Shown: positions 46,140 through 56,593 of the stretch, piece after piece
Layout: each line of letters starts with the position of its first letter
Position numbering within the stretch: position 1 is the stretch's first letter
Source of the DNA: an uncultured Prevotella sp.
Lineage (GTDB): Bacteria; Bacteroidota; Bacteroidia; Bacteroidales; Bacteroidaceae
Length of the DNA: 64,000 nucleotides
Assembly (NCBI GenBank): GCA_905234265.1
Contig: CAJOHJ010000009.1
Span: 94,061 to 158,060 of the forward strand
Reading direction: 5' to 3'
Program-made: the position numbers and the translations under genes
The notes under the pieces: model-generated
What the model was told of the DNA's origin: nothing
Database searches by the model: none
The model's input: only the letters and a program-made list of their open reading frames with translations

Positions 46140-46958
46140 ATGGAAACGATGTACACAAAAATTCAAGAGACGGCCAACTTCCTCAAGGAAAGAATGACCA
46201 GCAGCCCCACTACAGCCATCATCCTCGGCACAGGCCTTGGACAACTTGCAGCAGAAATCACTGACAAGACCGAGTTTCCCTACAGCCAGATACCCAACTT
46301 CCCCGTCAGCACCGTCGAAGGACACAGCGGCAAGCTCATCTTCGGCAAGCTGGGCGGCGTAGACATTTTGGCCATGCAGGGACGCTTCCATTACTATGAA
46401 GGCTACTCCATGAAGGAAGTCACCTTCCCTATACGCGTCATGTACGAGCTGGGCATCAAGACTCTCTTCGTCAGCAATGCCGCAGGAGGCATGAATCCCG
46501 CATTCAAGATCGGCGACTTGATGGTTATCACCGACCACATCAACCTCTTCCCAGAGCATCCGCTGCGCGGCAAGAACTTCCCCACCGGTCCACGCTTCCC
46601 CGACATGCACGAGACTTACGACCACCAGCTCATAGCCCTCGCCACACAGATAGCCCGCGAGAAAGGCATCCGCCTCGTCTATGGAGTCTACGTCGGCGTA
46701 CAAGGTCCCACCTTTGAGACGCCTGCCGAATACAAGATGTACCGCGGCTTCGGCGGCGACACCGTAGGCATGTCCACCGTGCCAGAAGTCATCGTAGCCC
46801 ACCACTGTGGCATAAAGACCTTCGGCATCAGCGTAGTCACCGACCTCGGCGGCTTCGACAACCCTGTGGAGGTGAGCCATGAAGAAGTACAGGAGGCCGC
46901 CGACAAGGCACAGCCACTCATGACCGAAATCATGCGCGAAATGGTGAAAAGAAGCTAA
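46140..46958 (+). CDS. Purine nucleoside phosphorylase
   Basis: 272 aa trimeric-type PNP, which splits guanosine/inosine with phosphate to base and ribose 1-phosphate. Motifs AIILGTGLGQLAAEI, VEGHSGKLIFGKLGG, and FVSNAAGGMNPAFKIGDLMV; active-site VQGPTFETPAEYKMY and MSTVPEVIVAHHCGI. In the spacer before it lie 8-bp GAGAGATT-type repeats (46094-46125). Its stop is 38 bp before thiL. Confidence 0.93.
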   Translation: METMYTKIQETANFLKERMTSSPTTAIILGTGLGQLAAEITDKTEFPYSQIPNFPVSTVEGHSGKLIFGKLGGVDILAMQGRFHYYEGYSMKEVTFPIRVMYELGIKTLFVSNAAGGMNPAFKIGDLMVITDHINLFPEHPLRGKNFPTGPRFPDMHETYDHQLIALATQIAREKGIRLVYGVYVGVQGPTFETPAEYKMYRGFGGDTVGMSTVPEVIVAHHCGIKTFGISVVTDLGGFDNPVEVSHEEVQEAADKAQPLMTEIMREMVKRS

Positions 46959-46966
46959 GTCTGCCA

Positions 46967-46996
46967 CCCACCACCCACCACCCATCACCCATCACC
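46967..46996 (+). repeat. CCCACCA/CCCATCA heptamers abutting the thiL start codon
   Basis: cccacca cccacca cccatca cccatca cc, then ATG. The array occupies the whole ribosome-binding position of thiL. Confidence 0.85.
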
Positions 46997-48115
<1,119 letters not shown>

Positions 48116-48211
48116 AATACGGAAGAATCTGACGGGAACAGGGCTAACAACCACTGTTTTCGTCAGATTTTCATTGAAAAATCAACTTTTTTGAAAAAAA
48201 AACGGTAAAAG

Positions 48212-48243
48212 TTTGGCAGGTTAAATTTTTCTCCTTACCTTTG
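48212..48243 (+). promoter_or_regulatory. tRNA-Phe promoter
   Basis: TTTG (48212-48215), 20-nt spacer, TACCTTTG (48236-48243). Transcription should start near 48250, about 35 nt before the tRNA. Confidence 0.8.
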
Positions 48244-48284
48244 CAAGCGCAAACAAGAAAGGAAGCGTTCTTTTAATTACTAAT

Positions 48285-48357
48285 GGTGCCTTAGCTCAGT
48301 TGGTAGAGCATCGGACTGAAAATCCGTGTGTCCCCGGTTCGATTCCTGGAGGTACCA
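48285..48357 (+). tRNA. tRNA-Phe (GAA)
   Basis: 73 nt cloverleaf: acceptor GGTGCCT / AGGTACC (one G-T), D-arm GCTC-AGTTGGTA-GAGC, anticodon loop CTGAAAA with GAA, T-loop TTCGATT. The discriminator is A; CCA is not encoded (next bases CTC). Position 27-43 would be T-T and 51-63 C-T, two small mismatches that may be real or artefacts. Confidence 0.95.
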
Positions 48358-48398
48358 CTCCTCCTTTCATTATGAACACGGAGCAGGGTTTTTTGTTT

Positions 48399-48462
48399 TC
48401 GTATCTTACGGAGTTTCGAAATTATCTGCGTAAGATAATTTCGTAACATGCAGAGATAATTG
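48399..48462. repeat. ATGCAGAGATAATTTC-family cluster between tRNA-Phe and the TIGR02757 gene
   Basis: TATCTTACGGAGTTTCGAAA, TTATCTGCGTAAGATAATTT and CGTAACATGCAGAGATAATTG. It ends exactly at the TIGR02757 stop (48463) and can fold as AAATTATCTgcgtAAGATAATTT, so it may terminate transcripts from both sides. Confidence 0.8.
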
Positions 48463-49275
48463 TCAGACGTCTACTCCATAGCCGAAAAGGGCAAAGTCGC
48501 CTTTCAAGGGGTCGTCGGGAAATACAGTGGCAAGCGACTGTGTGAGCTGACGGGCGGCAGACATGGAGGCCGTCTTGCAATGCATCAGGCCAAGGCGCAC
48601 CGATTCGCTGACGACATGGGTGTCGAGGGGCATGATGAGCGTACGGCGGTCGATGAAGCCGGCCCACAGGCCAAGGTCGACGGGTGAGCCGCTGCGCACC
48701 ATCCACCGCAGAAACATTGCCACTCGCTTGCAGGCTGACTGTGTGTCCTTGGGGACAACAACGGAGACGCCATGCGCCGAGAAGTAGCTGCAAATGGAAG
48801 CTATGGCGGAAAGGCCTGTTGGGTGATGGGTGTTGGGTGATGGGTGCTGGGGTATGGGTGTTGGGTGATGGGTGATGGGTGTTGGAGAAAACTGGCGCAC
48901 ATAGTTGCCCAGCGTTCCGTAGTCGGCAAGCAGCTGGCGATAGGCGGCAAGGAAGCCGTTCATGGTGGAATGAGTGTAGAGACGATAGAAGCAGCTGCTG
49001 TCTGACGCCCGGAACATGCGCTCATAGTCGGCGGAAAGCACCCACTGGTGGACTTCGCCACGGGAATTGTCGAGTATCTGCTGTATCTTGGGCAGAAACT
49101 GCTTGCGGCTGCCATAGCTAAGCACTGAGGCAACGAAGGCCATTGCTTCCTGGTTGGCAGCTCCGCTGACCTGATGCATAAACCACGAAGGGTCGCCGTC
49201 GAGGAATGCTGCCGTCTCGTAACGCTCGGCATATTCACGAAGCTGACGGGCAACGTCGGCACTTATTTCCACCAT
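48463..49275 (-). CDS. TIGR02757 (DUF2400) family protein
   Basis: 270 aa; family of unknown function found in Bacteroidetes and Proteobacteria. Conserved stretches AMAFVASVLSYGSRKQFLPK, SCFYRLYTHSTMNGFLAAYR, RVAMFLRWMVRSGSPVDLGL and IMPLDTHVVSESVRLGL. The last two recall an HhH-type DNA glycosylase fold, which is only an inference. Residues about 129-152 (PTPITHHPTPIPQHP...) are a heptamer-coded insert. Confidence 0.88.
   Translation of the reverse strand: MVEISADVARQLREYAERYETAAFLDGDPSWFMHQVSGAANQEAMAFVASVLSYGSRKQFLPKIQQILDNSRGEVHQWVLSADYERMFRASDSSCFYRLYTHSTMNGFLAAYRQLLADYGTLGNYVRQFSPTPITHHPTPIPQHPSPNTHHPTGLSAIASICSYFSAHGVSVVVPKDTQSACKRVAMFLRWMVRSGSPVDLGLWAGFIDRRTLIMPLDTHVVSESVRLGLMHCKTASMSAARQLTQSLATVFPDDPLKGDFALFGYGVDV
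48818..48886 (-). repeat. CCCATCA/CCCAACA heptamers inside the TIGR02757 gene
   Basis: About ten heptamers on the coding (reverse) strand, the longest array of this family in the window, in frame (PTPITHHPTPIPQHPSPNTH). Confidence 0.85.
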
Positions 49276-49306
49276 AAAAAACTATTTTTCGAGTCTATCC
49301 AACATT

Positions 49307-49355
49307 CCTCTCACCTCTAAACTCTTAACGCTCACCTCTTACCACTCACCTCTAC
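49307..49355 (-). repeat. Degenerate CCTCTCA heptamers spanning the sensor-kinase 3' end
   Basis: Seven 7-nt units on the plus strand (cctctca cctctaa actctta acgctca cctctta ccactca cctctac). The kinase stop codon (49332-49334) and last codons EVSGKR fall inside. Confidence 0.65.
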
Positions 49356-52106
49356 CGGAATGCGGAACCAGAATGTGCTGCCCTGCCCCACTTCGCTGTC
49401 GACGCCTATCGTGCCGCCGCACTTGTCGATGATGGCCTTGCAGATGGCAAGCCCCAAGCCGGTACCCTGCACGAAGTCGTTGAGCTTGACGAAGCGTTCG
49501 AAGACGCGCGGACACTGCTCCTTGGGAATGCCGGTGCCGGTGTCTTCGCAGAAGACGTAGATGCTGTCGACGCCGTCAGCGCCAGACTCCACGCGGTAGC
49601 CCACCTTGATGTGGCCCTTAGTGGTATACTTGACGGCATTGGTGACGAAGTTGGTAACCACCTGCCAGAGGCGCCTAATGTCGACAGTCACGACCAGCGA
49701 AGTGCATGGATTTTCCTTCTGGAATTCAATGTCGGGATTGGTGACGCGCCCGGAGAGCGTCTGGCAGATGTCGTTGAACGACTGTGCGAAGTCGACGGTT
49801 TCTGGCAGCAGCTGCATGGCATTGGCATCGACATTGCTGATGGCAAGAATGTCGTTGATGAGGCGCAGCAGCATGTCGCAGTTGTTGTGGATGATGCGTA
49901 TGAACTCCTGGCGCTCCTCCTCGTTGTCGATGGTCTGCAACAGGTCGCTGAAGCCTACGATGGCATTCAGCGGCGTGCGGATTTCGTGGGTCATGTTGGC
50001 AAGGAACACCGACTTCAGCTTGCCGGAGTCTTCGGCACGCGCTGTCTCGTAGCGCAGCTGCTGCTGGGCCTCCATAAGTTCTGTCATGTCGCGGACCACG
50101 CCAAAATACTCATGCGTCTTGCCGTCGGCAGCGACTATGGGAATGCCGCTGATGGAATACCATGTCGACTTTGCCGACAGCGGAGTGCGGTCGAAATGGT
50201 GCATGGCTGTGAACGGCTTGCCTTTCAGCACTGCTTCCTCGAGATTGCGTCGCGCTATAGGGGCGCTTTCTGCCGACATGCCCGACATATACTCCTCAAG
50301 GGTCTCGCTATACTGTGCACTGTTAAGCGTCCGCGTGAAATGGATTGTCCTTTCTGCGATATTATAGTGCCACACGAACATCTTGTTCTCCTCAAGCAGA
50401 TAGACCAGCTGGCGGTCGTACTCTCCGATGGCGGCCTGTGCGGCACGCAGCTGGCGCTCGTGGTCGCGCTGGTCGAGATATAGCTGACGCTCGGCCGTGA
50501 CGTCGCGACTCGTGACTATATAGTAAATCAGCTGTCCGCCATCATTGAATACCGGACGAATGCGCAGTTCGACGAACTTGTTGAGGTTCAGCTCCGGATA
50601 GTTCATGTGCTGGCAGATATGCACCATTTCGAGCCTGGCCGGGTCCATGACACCCTTTATCAGCGGCGTCTCAAAGAGCGACGTCTTATAGAAGAAGTCG
50701 AGACTCCGCTCGTCGATGCCGCAAAGTTCCTTCATGCGGTCGTTAAGGTCGAGGAGCATTCCGTCGGCCGAATAGAACGACATGGCCACCAGATTAGTGT
50801 CGAAAATCTTCATATACCTGTTGCCCATCTCCTGGTTATGCTTCTCTTCGGCCAGCGCAGCAGTGTTGTCCCTGATGGTGCAGACGAAGAAGCGCGGCTT
50901 GCCATGATCGGCTTCCACCTGTGCGTTGCCATACCATTGGCACCAGCGAGGCTCACTGTCCGTGCCGGCATTCCACAGCACCTGCGAGTTCCATTTTGCC
51001 ACTTCGCCGTTGATCGATCGTGCGATGTTGTCCCTGATGGACGCCTGGCTGTCACAGTCGATGCGGCTCATGAATTCCTCAGGAGTCATGCCCTCTGCCG
51101 GCAGCAGATTGCCGTAGACGTTGGAGATGCGCCAGGTGTTGGCGTCGTAGAGGATGACAGAGTGGTTGGTCATGCTCAGAGCCTGCTTCATGATGTTGTT
51201 GATGTCGGCACTGTGGGCCACGGCGGCCTTCACCCTGCCGACGAGCAGACGGCTGAGCAGTATCAAGAAGACTGCCACCGCCAGCAGGCCGCAGACCAGC
51301 AGGAGGCTCAGCGGCGACTCGTCGTCGTGGATGCGGTTGGGACGGAACCATTTGTCGTAGACTTTCTGCAAGTCGCCGGCCTGTTCCAGACGGGTGTACT
51401 CCTCGTCGATGAGTTCTATGAGCTGTTTGTCGTAGCCGATGATGTGCAGCTCGCCGGCAGGAATGTCTATCTCGTCGACGGTAATGCTGTCAAGGCGCAG
51501 CTCCTGAATTTTGCGCGTCAGCGGCGTCTCGCCCCACACCATGTACTTGAACTTGCCGCTGCGAATGCCGGAGAGGCCATACTTGGGGGGGTGGTAGTCA
51601 ACGGCGAACGGCAGGCCCTCCTTGCTCTTGATGTATAGCTCTGCATAGTCGTTCTTCTTGAGTATCAGCGTGTCGCCGGCGCCAAGATTTGACAGGCGGT
51701 GCAACGGAGGAGTGGTGACCTTGCGGGCAACAAGCATGGTGTAGTAGTTGACGAACTTCTTCGTCATGTAGTAAGGCCTGTCGCTGTAGTTGTAGGACAT
51801 GGCGTGTATCAGGTCGGCATCGCGGCGCTCGAACAGCTTGGCAGCCATGTACCACTCCTGCATGACAAACTTATGGGGAATGTCCAGACGGTTGAGGATG
51901 ATGTCCAGTATTTCAACGTTGTAGCCGGCAGGCTTTCCGTCGGAAGTCTGGTATTCGAAAGGCAGGAAGTCCCAGTCGCTGACAATCACCAGAGGGTTAT
52001 CCTTGGAATATCCGCCGAGGCTGCGGCCAACGGCAGGACTGCCCACCGACAGCAGCAGTGCCGTCAGCAGCAGGAATAATGGGATGATGACTGTATGCCT
52101 TTTCAT
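49332..52106 (-). CDS. Sensor histidine kinase with periplasmic substrate-binding domain (intact His)
   Basis: 924 aa. Start at MKRHTVIIPLFLLLTALLLS; the track start 7 codons earlier is a TTG. The periplasmic SBP_bac_3-like domain (about 40-265; FLPFEYQTSDGKPAGYNVEI) is like amino-acid-binding proteins. TM helix LSLLLVCGLLAVAVFLILLS, then PAS-type modules, HisKA FLANMTHEIRTPLNAIVGFS (His about 707) and HATPase with FVTNAVKYT, DTGTGIPKEQ and GTGLGLAIC. No receiver domain. It starts 4 bp after the stop of a homologous kinase. Confidence 0.9.
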   Translation of the reverse strand: MKRHTVIIPLFLLLTALLLSVGSPAVGRSLGGYSKDNPLVIVSDWDFLPFEYQTSDGKPAGYNVEILDIILNRLDIPHKFVMQEWYMAAKLFERRDADLIHAMSYNYSDRPYYMTKKFVNYYTMLVARKVTTPPLHRLSNLGAGDTLILKKNDYAELYIKSKEGLPFAVDYHPPKYGLSGIRSGKFKYMVWGETPLTRKIQELRLDSITVDEIDIPAGELHIIGYDKQLIELIDEEYTRLEQAGDLQKVYDKWFRPNRIHDDESPLSLLLVCGLLAVAVFLILLSRLLVGRVKAAVAHSADINNIMKQALSMTNHSVILYDANTWRISNVYGNLLPAEGMTPEEFMSRIDCDSQASIRDNIARSINGEVAKWNSQVLWNAGTDSEPRWCQWYGNAQVEADHGKPRFFVCTIRDNTAALAEEKHNQEMGNRYMKIFDTNLVAMSFYSADGMLLDLNDRMKELCGIDERSLDFFYKTSLFETPLIKGVMDPARLEMVHICQHMNYPELNLNKFVELRIRPVFNDGGQLIYYIVTSRDVTAERQLYLDQRDHERQLRAAQAAIGEYDRQLVYLLEENKMFVWHYNIAERTIHFTRTLNSAQYSETLEEYMSGMSAESAPIARRNLEEAVLKGKPFTAMHHFDRTPLSAKSTWYSISGIPIVAADGKTHEYFGVVRDMTELMEAQQQLRYETARAEDSGKLKSVFLANMTHEIRTPLNAIVGFSDLLQTIDNEEERQEFIRIIHNNCDMLLRLINDILAISNVDANAMQLLPETVDFAQSFNDICQTLSGRVTNPDIEFQKENPCTSLVVTVDIRRLWQVVTNFVTNAVKYTTKGHIKVGYRVESGADGVDSIYVFCEDTGTGIPKEQCPRVFERFVKLNDFVQGTGLGLAICKAIIDKCGGTIGVDSEVGQGSTFWFRIPVEVSGKR

Positions 52107-52110
52107 TGGG

Positions 52111-54933
52111 TTAGCTAATGCGTTCAAATTCGTGACAGCTGCATGGAATGGTTATCCACACGGTGGTTCCCTTGCCGACTTCTGAGCTGATGGTAATCTT
52201 TCCGCCCATCTGGCGCAGCAGTTCGTGGCAGATGCTCAGCCCAAGCCCCGTCCGCTGGCTGTCGGAAGTCATGAAGCGGTCGTAGATGCGATCCAGACGG
52301 TCGGCAGGAATGCCGCAGCCGGTGTCCTGCACGGCTATCAGCAGATCGGCACCAGTGAAGTCGTAGCGCGCCCTCACTCTGCCTTCCGTGGTGTTCTGAG
52401 CGGCGTTGGCAACGATGTTGCGGACTATTATGGACACGTTCTGCTGATTAATATCTACCACAAGCTTGTTATAGGTCTTGTCAACGAGATACTCCACTCC
52501 GTCATGCTTGTAGTTCAGCCATGCATCGTGGCACAGCGACTCGAAAATCTGGGCAAAGTCTACAGGCGAAGTCTGCATTTCTATCATGCCTGCGTCAAGG
52601 CGTGAAATGAACAGTATGTCGTTGATGAGTTCCAGCAGCTGCTTGGAGTTGTTCTTTATCTCATTGATGAACACCTTGTCGTCCTCTGCATCATGCTTCT
52701 GGCTGAACAGCTCGGCGAAGCCCACCACTGACGTCAGCGGCGTCCTGATTTCGTAGCTCATGTTTCGGAGGAATGCGTTCTTCACGGTTTCCACCTCCTG
52801 AGCGCGCAGCGTTTCGCGTGCCAGTTCCTTCTCTGTGGCCTTTATGTCACTGCTGTCGCGCACCATGCCGAAATAGCTTGTCACTGCGCCATGCTCGTCT
52901 GTCACTGGCACAAACGACACGCTGAGTGCCAGCGGTTTGCCGTCTCTTCGCCTCAGCGCAGTCTCCACTTCAGCCGTCAGGGATGCATTGGCATGGCGGT
53001 CAAGGCTGCTGAGAAGGTGGTGGACGGTTCTGCGTGACTCGGGCTTAGTCATCATGAGCATGCGCATCTGCGTAAGCTTGTACTGGGCGTGGTTGATGCT
53101 GTTGTAGATGGTAAGCTCGTGCGTGTCGGGCTGATAGGTGGCCATGCGGACGCCACCGTTGTGCAGCACGAAGTCGATGTTGTTGATGTATTCCTCCACC
53201 TCGCCGCTGGCCTGGCTGATCTTCTGGCTGTTGCTGCGCAGACGAGAGTAGGAAACCGCAATGTCGGTAACGTCGCGGCCTGTGACATAGATGGCCAGCA
53301 GCTGGTTGTTGGCGTCGAAGACGGGAGTCATCAGCACCTCATAGTTGAATTGTCCACGCTTCTGGTACTGACAGATGCGGCGTGTGTCGGTGGCGGCAAC
53401 AAACCTCAGCGTGAGGTATTCCGACTGGTCAGTGGTGAAGTCGAAGTCCAGCTCGCCCAGCACGTCGGACAGTGTAAAGCCCTGCCCGATGAGAGTCTGC
53501 TTGTCGGCACCGAATGTCTGCTCGGCCTTTATGTTCATGTCTGTCAGCAGCCTGTCGGCCCCGAAGGCCATTGTGTCGACCATCGACGAGTCGAAGATGG
53601 CCTGATAGCGGACTCTGTCGTCCTTCACCTTCTGCTGGCGCATGCGCTCGGCTGTGGTGTCGCTGATGGTTTCCATGATGTCGGTGGCCTTGCCGCCCTT
53701 GTCGCGGCGGAACACAGACAGGTGGATGGTAAGGTTGCGCTCGTTGCCCTCCTCGTCGATGCTTCTGATGCCTTCGAGCGTCTTCTCACTTTGCAACGAG
53801 GGGTTGCTCTCAAACTCCTTCAGAGCTGTGAGCAGACGCTCGCGGTCGGCAGGCATGAATTCGATCAGCGCAGTGGCCACCGGCAACGACCAGCTGCCGT
53901 CGTCTTCAAGCCGCGAGAATGTCTGCTGTGCAATGTTGAACAGCCACGTGTGTACGCCACTGGTGTGCAGCACCAGAGACAGACGGTCGTTGCTGTGGCG
54001 AAGCTCGTCGGTAAGGCGTATTTCGCGAACCTTATAGATTACTATAATAGAAATTACTATTGTGGCGAAGAGGATAAGTGCAACCACTACCTGCCATATC
54101 CACGACGGAATACCGCTGTCGCGACGCTCCGGATAGAACCACTTATTCTGAATGGCCTGCAGGCGTCCCGACGAGTTCAGCAGGGTGAACACGCTGTCGA
54201 GCTTGTTGAGCAGCGCAGGATTGTTTGACATGAACTTATACTCGCCGCTCTGCATCGAAACTGGCGTCAGCTGCAGGTTGTCGAAGTGGTAGTTGTTGAT
54301 GAGCCACTTCAGCGACATTGTGTTCCAGACTATCTGCAGCCCCTGTTCGTTGTGGGCGCGCTGCATGGCGTCGCGCATGTCGTCGTAGGGCAAGGCATTG
54401 TCGCCCCAGCCGTGCTGCATCATGTAGTGGTGGCTGAAGCTGCCGCCATGCACTGCGACGCGGTGCCGGGCAAGGTCTTCGGTGGTCTTCACCTTTGGCT
54501 GCTCCGACTTGCGGTGTGCAATGCTGTGGGTGAAAATCTGTATCACCGACTTGCCGTATTCTGCATATTCGTTATGGAAATGCGCATCCATGCCAAGCAT
54601 CAGGTCTGACTGGCCGTTCTTAAGGTCGTTCAGGGCCTCCTTGGTAGGCTTCAGCTTAATGACGTATGGAATGTTCAGCTCATGGAAGACTTCGCGCAGC
54701 AAGTCTACGTTGTAGCCAACGGCGTCGCCGTTTTCGTTCAGGAAGACGTATGGCCACAGGTCCCACGCATCTTCATACACCAGCGGATGCTCGTCGGTGA
54801 ACTCCCTGTCGGTGGGTGTCTGTGCCAACAGCTGCCCACTGCCTGCCACCATAAGCAGCAGCGAGGCCACGAGCAGCAGCCGTCTGCGCCAGAGGGCCTG
54901 CACTGGGATGTTCTTATGACTTGCCATACACAT
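52111..54933 (-). CDS. Sensor histidine kinase paralogue with Tyr at the phospho-acceptor position
   Basis: 940 aa; the start could also be ATG 54927. Signal peptide (RRLLLVASLLLMVAGSGQLL), SBP_bac_3-like domain (about 45-270; DLWPYVFLNENGDAVGYNVD), TM helix WIWQVVVALILFATIVISII, PAS-type modules, then an H-box reading FLRNMSYEIRTPLTSVVGFA. The expected His (residue about 727) is Tyr (codon TAC). The N box (IIVRNIVANAAQNT) and G boxes (QDTGCGIPADR; RTGLGLSIC) look intact. Probably acts with the downstream paralogue. Confidence 0.88.
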   Translation of the reverse strand: MCMASHKNIPVQALWRRRLLLVASLLLMVAGSGQLLAQTPTDREFTDEHPLVYEDAWDLWPYVFLNENGDAVGYNVDLLREVFHELNIPYVIKLKPTKEALNDLKNGQSDLMLGMDAHFHNEYAEYGKSVIQIFTHSIAHRKSEQPKVKTTEDLARHRVAVHGGSFSHHYMMQHGWGDNALPYDDMRDAMQRAHNEQGLQIVWNTMSLKWLINNYHFDNLQLTPVSMQSGEYKFMSNNPALLNKLDSVFTLLNSSGRLQAIQNKWFYPERRDSGIPSWIWQVVVALILFATIVISIIVIYKVREIRLTDELRHSNDRLSLVLHTSGVHTWLFNIAQQTFSRLEDDGSWSLPVATALIEFMPADRERLLTALKEFESNPSLQSEKTLEGIRSIDEEGNERNLTIHLSVFRRDKGGKATDIMETISDTTAERMRQQKVKDDRVRYQAIFDSSMVDTMAFGADRLLTDMNIKAEQTFGADKQTLIGQGFTLSDVLGELDFDFTTDQSEYLTLRFVAATDTRRICQYQKRGQFNYEVLMTPVFDANNQLLAIYVTGRDVTDIAVSYSRLRSNSQKISQASGEVEEYINNIDFVLHNGGVRMATYQPDTHELTIYNSINHAQYKLTQMRMLMMTKPESRRTVHHLLSSLDRHANASLTAEVETALRRRDGKPLALSVSFVPVTDEHGAVTSYFGMVRDSSDIKATEKELARETLRAQEVETVKNAFLRNMSYEIRTPLTSVVGFAELFSQKHDAEDDKVFINEIKNNSKQLLELINDILFISRLDAGMIEMQTSPVDFAQIFESLCHDAWLNYKHDGVEYLVDKTYNKLVVDINQQNVSIIVRNIVANAAQNTTEGRVRARYDFTGADLLIAVQDTGCGIPADRLDRIYDRFMTSDSQRTGLGLSICHELLRQMGGKITISSEVGKGTTVWITIPCSCHEFERIS

Positions 54934-54967
54934 TAATATATATTACGCGCGCGCGGACACGCTGTTC

Positions 54968-55954
54968 TCAATAGGCTTCACGGTATTTGTTCTCGTCTTT
55001 GTCGCCAAGCATCGACAGATACGACTGGTAGCGGCTCTGGGCTATGTAATGCTGCTCGACGGCATCGCGGACGGCACAGCCGGGTTCATGGGTGTGCGTG
55101 CAGTTGGAGAAGCGGCACTGCTTGGAGAACTCAAAGATTTCCTTGAAATAGCTGGTCACTTCCTCCGGTTCCATGTCGAAGGTGCCAAAGCCCTTGATGC
55201 CCGGTGTGTCGATAAGGTAGCCGGGTGTTGGGTGATGGGTGGTGGGTGATGGGGGGTGGGTGATGGGGGGCAGAGGTATCATTTCCGAAAAGGTCGTGGT
55301 GTGCATGCCCGTATTGTGTGCATCGCTGATGTCGGCCGTGCGCAGCTGTGTTCCAGGTACGAGGGTGTTGATGAGCGTCGACTTCCCCACCCCGGAGTTT
55401 CCGCTCAGCAGGGTTATCTTGCCTTGCAGCATCTGGCGCAGCGGCTCGATGCCCATGCCGGTGACGGCGGAGATGGCCATGCACTGATAGCCCACGGTCT
55501 CGTAGAGGTCGATCATCATCTGCTGATAGCGCTGCTCGTCGGCATTGAGCAGGTCGGTCTTGTTGAACACCAGCACCACCGGCACCCTATAGGCTTCTGC
55601 CGAGGCCAGGAAGCGGTCGATGAATGTAGTGCTGGTCTCCGGACGCACAACGGTGACTACCAGCAGGGCCAGGTCGACATTGGCTGCCAGAATGTGGCTC
55701 TGCTTGGAGAGGTTGATGCTCTTGCGGATAATGTAGTTGCGGCGGTCTTCTATTTCGGTGATGAAGGGGGTTGGGTGTTGGGTGTTGGGTGATGGGTGTT
55801 GGGTGATGGTGACCCTGTCGCCAACTGCCACGGGATTAGTGGTCCGTATGCCACGCAGCCGGAAATTACCTTTTATCTTACAGTCAACAGTCAGTCCATC
55901 GTCCGTAAGGACGGTGTACCAACTGCCTGTATTCTTTATCACAAGCCCTTTCAC
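54968..55954 (-). CDS. rsgA: Small ribosomal subunit biogenesis GTPase RsgA
   Basis: 328 aa circularly permuted GTPase that helps mature 30S subunits. OB fold at the N-terminus ([20 protein letters not shown]), G4 [11 protein letters not shown]1 [19 protein letters not shown]3 [11 protein letters not shown], and a C-terminal zinc site [14 protein letters not shown]. Two heptamer-coded inserts: [15 protein letters not shown] in the OB domain and [17 protein letters not shown] directly before the G3 strand. Upstream of the kinase pair by 34 bp, perhaps one operon. Confidence 0.95.
   Translation of the reverse strand: MKGLVIKNTGSWYTVLTDDGLTVDCKIKGNFRLRGIRTTNPVAVGDRVTITQHPSPNTQHPTPFITEIEDRRNYIIRKSINLSKQSHILAANVDLALLVVTVVRPETSTTFIDRFLASAEAYRVPVVLVFNKTDLLNADEQRYQQMMIDLYETVGYQCMAISAVTGMGIEPLRQMLQGKITLLSGNSGVGKSTLINTLVPGTQLRTADISDAHNTGMHTTTFSEMIPLPPITHPPSPTTHHPTPGYLIDTPGIKGFGTFDMEPEEVTSYFKEIFEFSKQCRFSNCTHTHEPGCAVRDAVEQHYIAQSRYQSYLSMLGDKDENKYREAY
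55223..55270 (-). repeat. CCCATCA/CCCAACA heptamers in rsgA (before G3)
   Basis: About seven units on the coding strand with some C-run variation, in frame, right before the codons for LIDTPG. Confidence 0.85.
55766..55810 (-). repeat. CCCAACA/CCCATCA heptamers in rsgA (OB domain)
   Basis: About six units on the coding strand, coding [15 protein letters not shown]. Confidence 0.85.
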
Positions 55955-55994
55955 CGCAACTGTGAAGCTTTTGTCCGCCGTAGCCTGCCGTGGA

Positions 55995-56555
55995 CTACAC
56001 CGTCATTATCTCCTTGTTCTTGGCGTCCATCAGCTCGTCAAGGCGCTTGATGTACTTGTCGTGCAGCTTCTGCAGGTCCAGCTCGGCGTCCTTCTCGTTG
56101 TCCTCCGACAGACCGTCCTTGATGGCTTTCTTCAGCTTGTCCTTGACGTCGGCACGCACGTTGCGCACCTCCACCTTGGCCTTCTCGGCAATCTTGTTGC
56201 ACTGCTTTACCAGGTCGCGGCGGCGCTCCTCGGTGGGCTGAGGAATGCCAAGGCGGATAATCTCGCCATTGTTCTCGGGAGTGATGCCTACGTCGCTGTC
56301 CATGATGGCCTTCTCTATGTCGCGGATCATCTTCTTGTCCCACGGCTTGATGGCTATCGTGCGGGCATCGGGAGTGGACACGTTGGCCACCTGGTTCAGC
56401 GGCACCTTCTGCCCGTAGGACTCCACACGGACGCCGCTCAGAATGGCAACATTGGCACGTCCGGCACGCACTCTGTTAAGTTCTTCTTCCAAATACATGG
56501 CTGCCATTTCCATACGCTCTTCGGCAGCTGACAGTGTTTCTTTTACGTCTATCAT
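55995..56555 (-). CDS. frr: Ribosome recycling factor
   Basis: 186 aa, the usual length. Splits post-termination ribosomes with EF-G. Start chosen at [20 protein letters not shown]; the track ORF runs 23 codons further up. Conserved [58 protein letters not shown]. Followed by rsgA (40 bp). Confidence 0.96.
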   Translation of the reverse strand: MIDVKETLSAAEERMEMAAMYLEEELNRVRAGRANVAILSGVRVESYGQKVPLNQVANVSTPDARTIAIKPWDKKMIRDIEKAIMDSDVGITPENNGEIIRLGIPQPTEERRRDLVKQCNKIAEKAKVEVRNVRADVKDKLKKAIKDGLSEDNEKDAELDLQKLHDKYIKRLDELMDAKNKEIMTV

Positions 56556-56593
56556 GTTAGTAAGTAATAGTAGGTGTTCTGAAAAAATTTTCA

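Noticed and set aside
45915-46988. 357-aa minus-strand ORF opposite PNP
   Set aside because: PNP on the plus strand has all catalytic motifs; the reverse frame shows no recognisable domain.
53089-54228. 379-aa plus-strand ORF inside the sensor kinase
   Set aside because: Antisense shadow; low-complexity His/Val-rich reading without any domain.
54940-54960. Alternating CG run (acgcgcgcgcgg) upstream of the sensor kinases as a Z-DNA switch
   Set aside because: Only about five CG steps; too short to claim a regulatory role.
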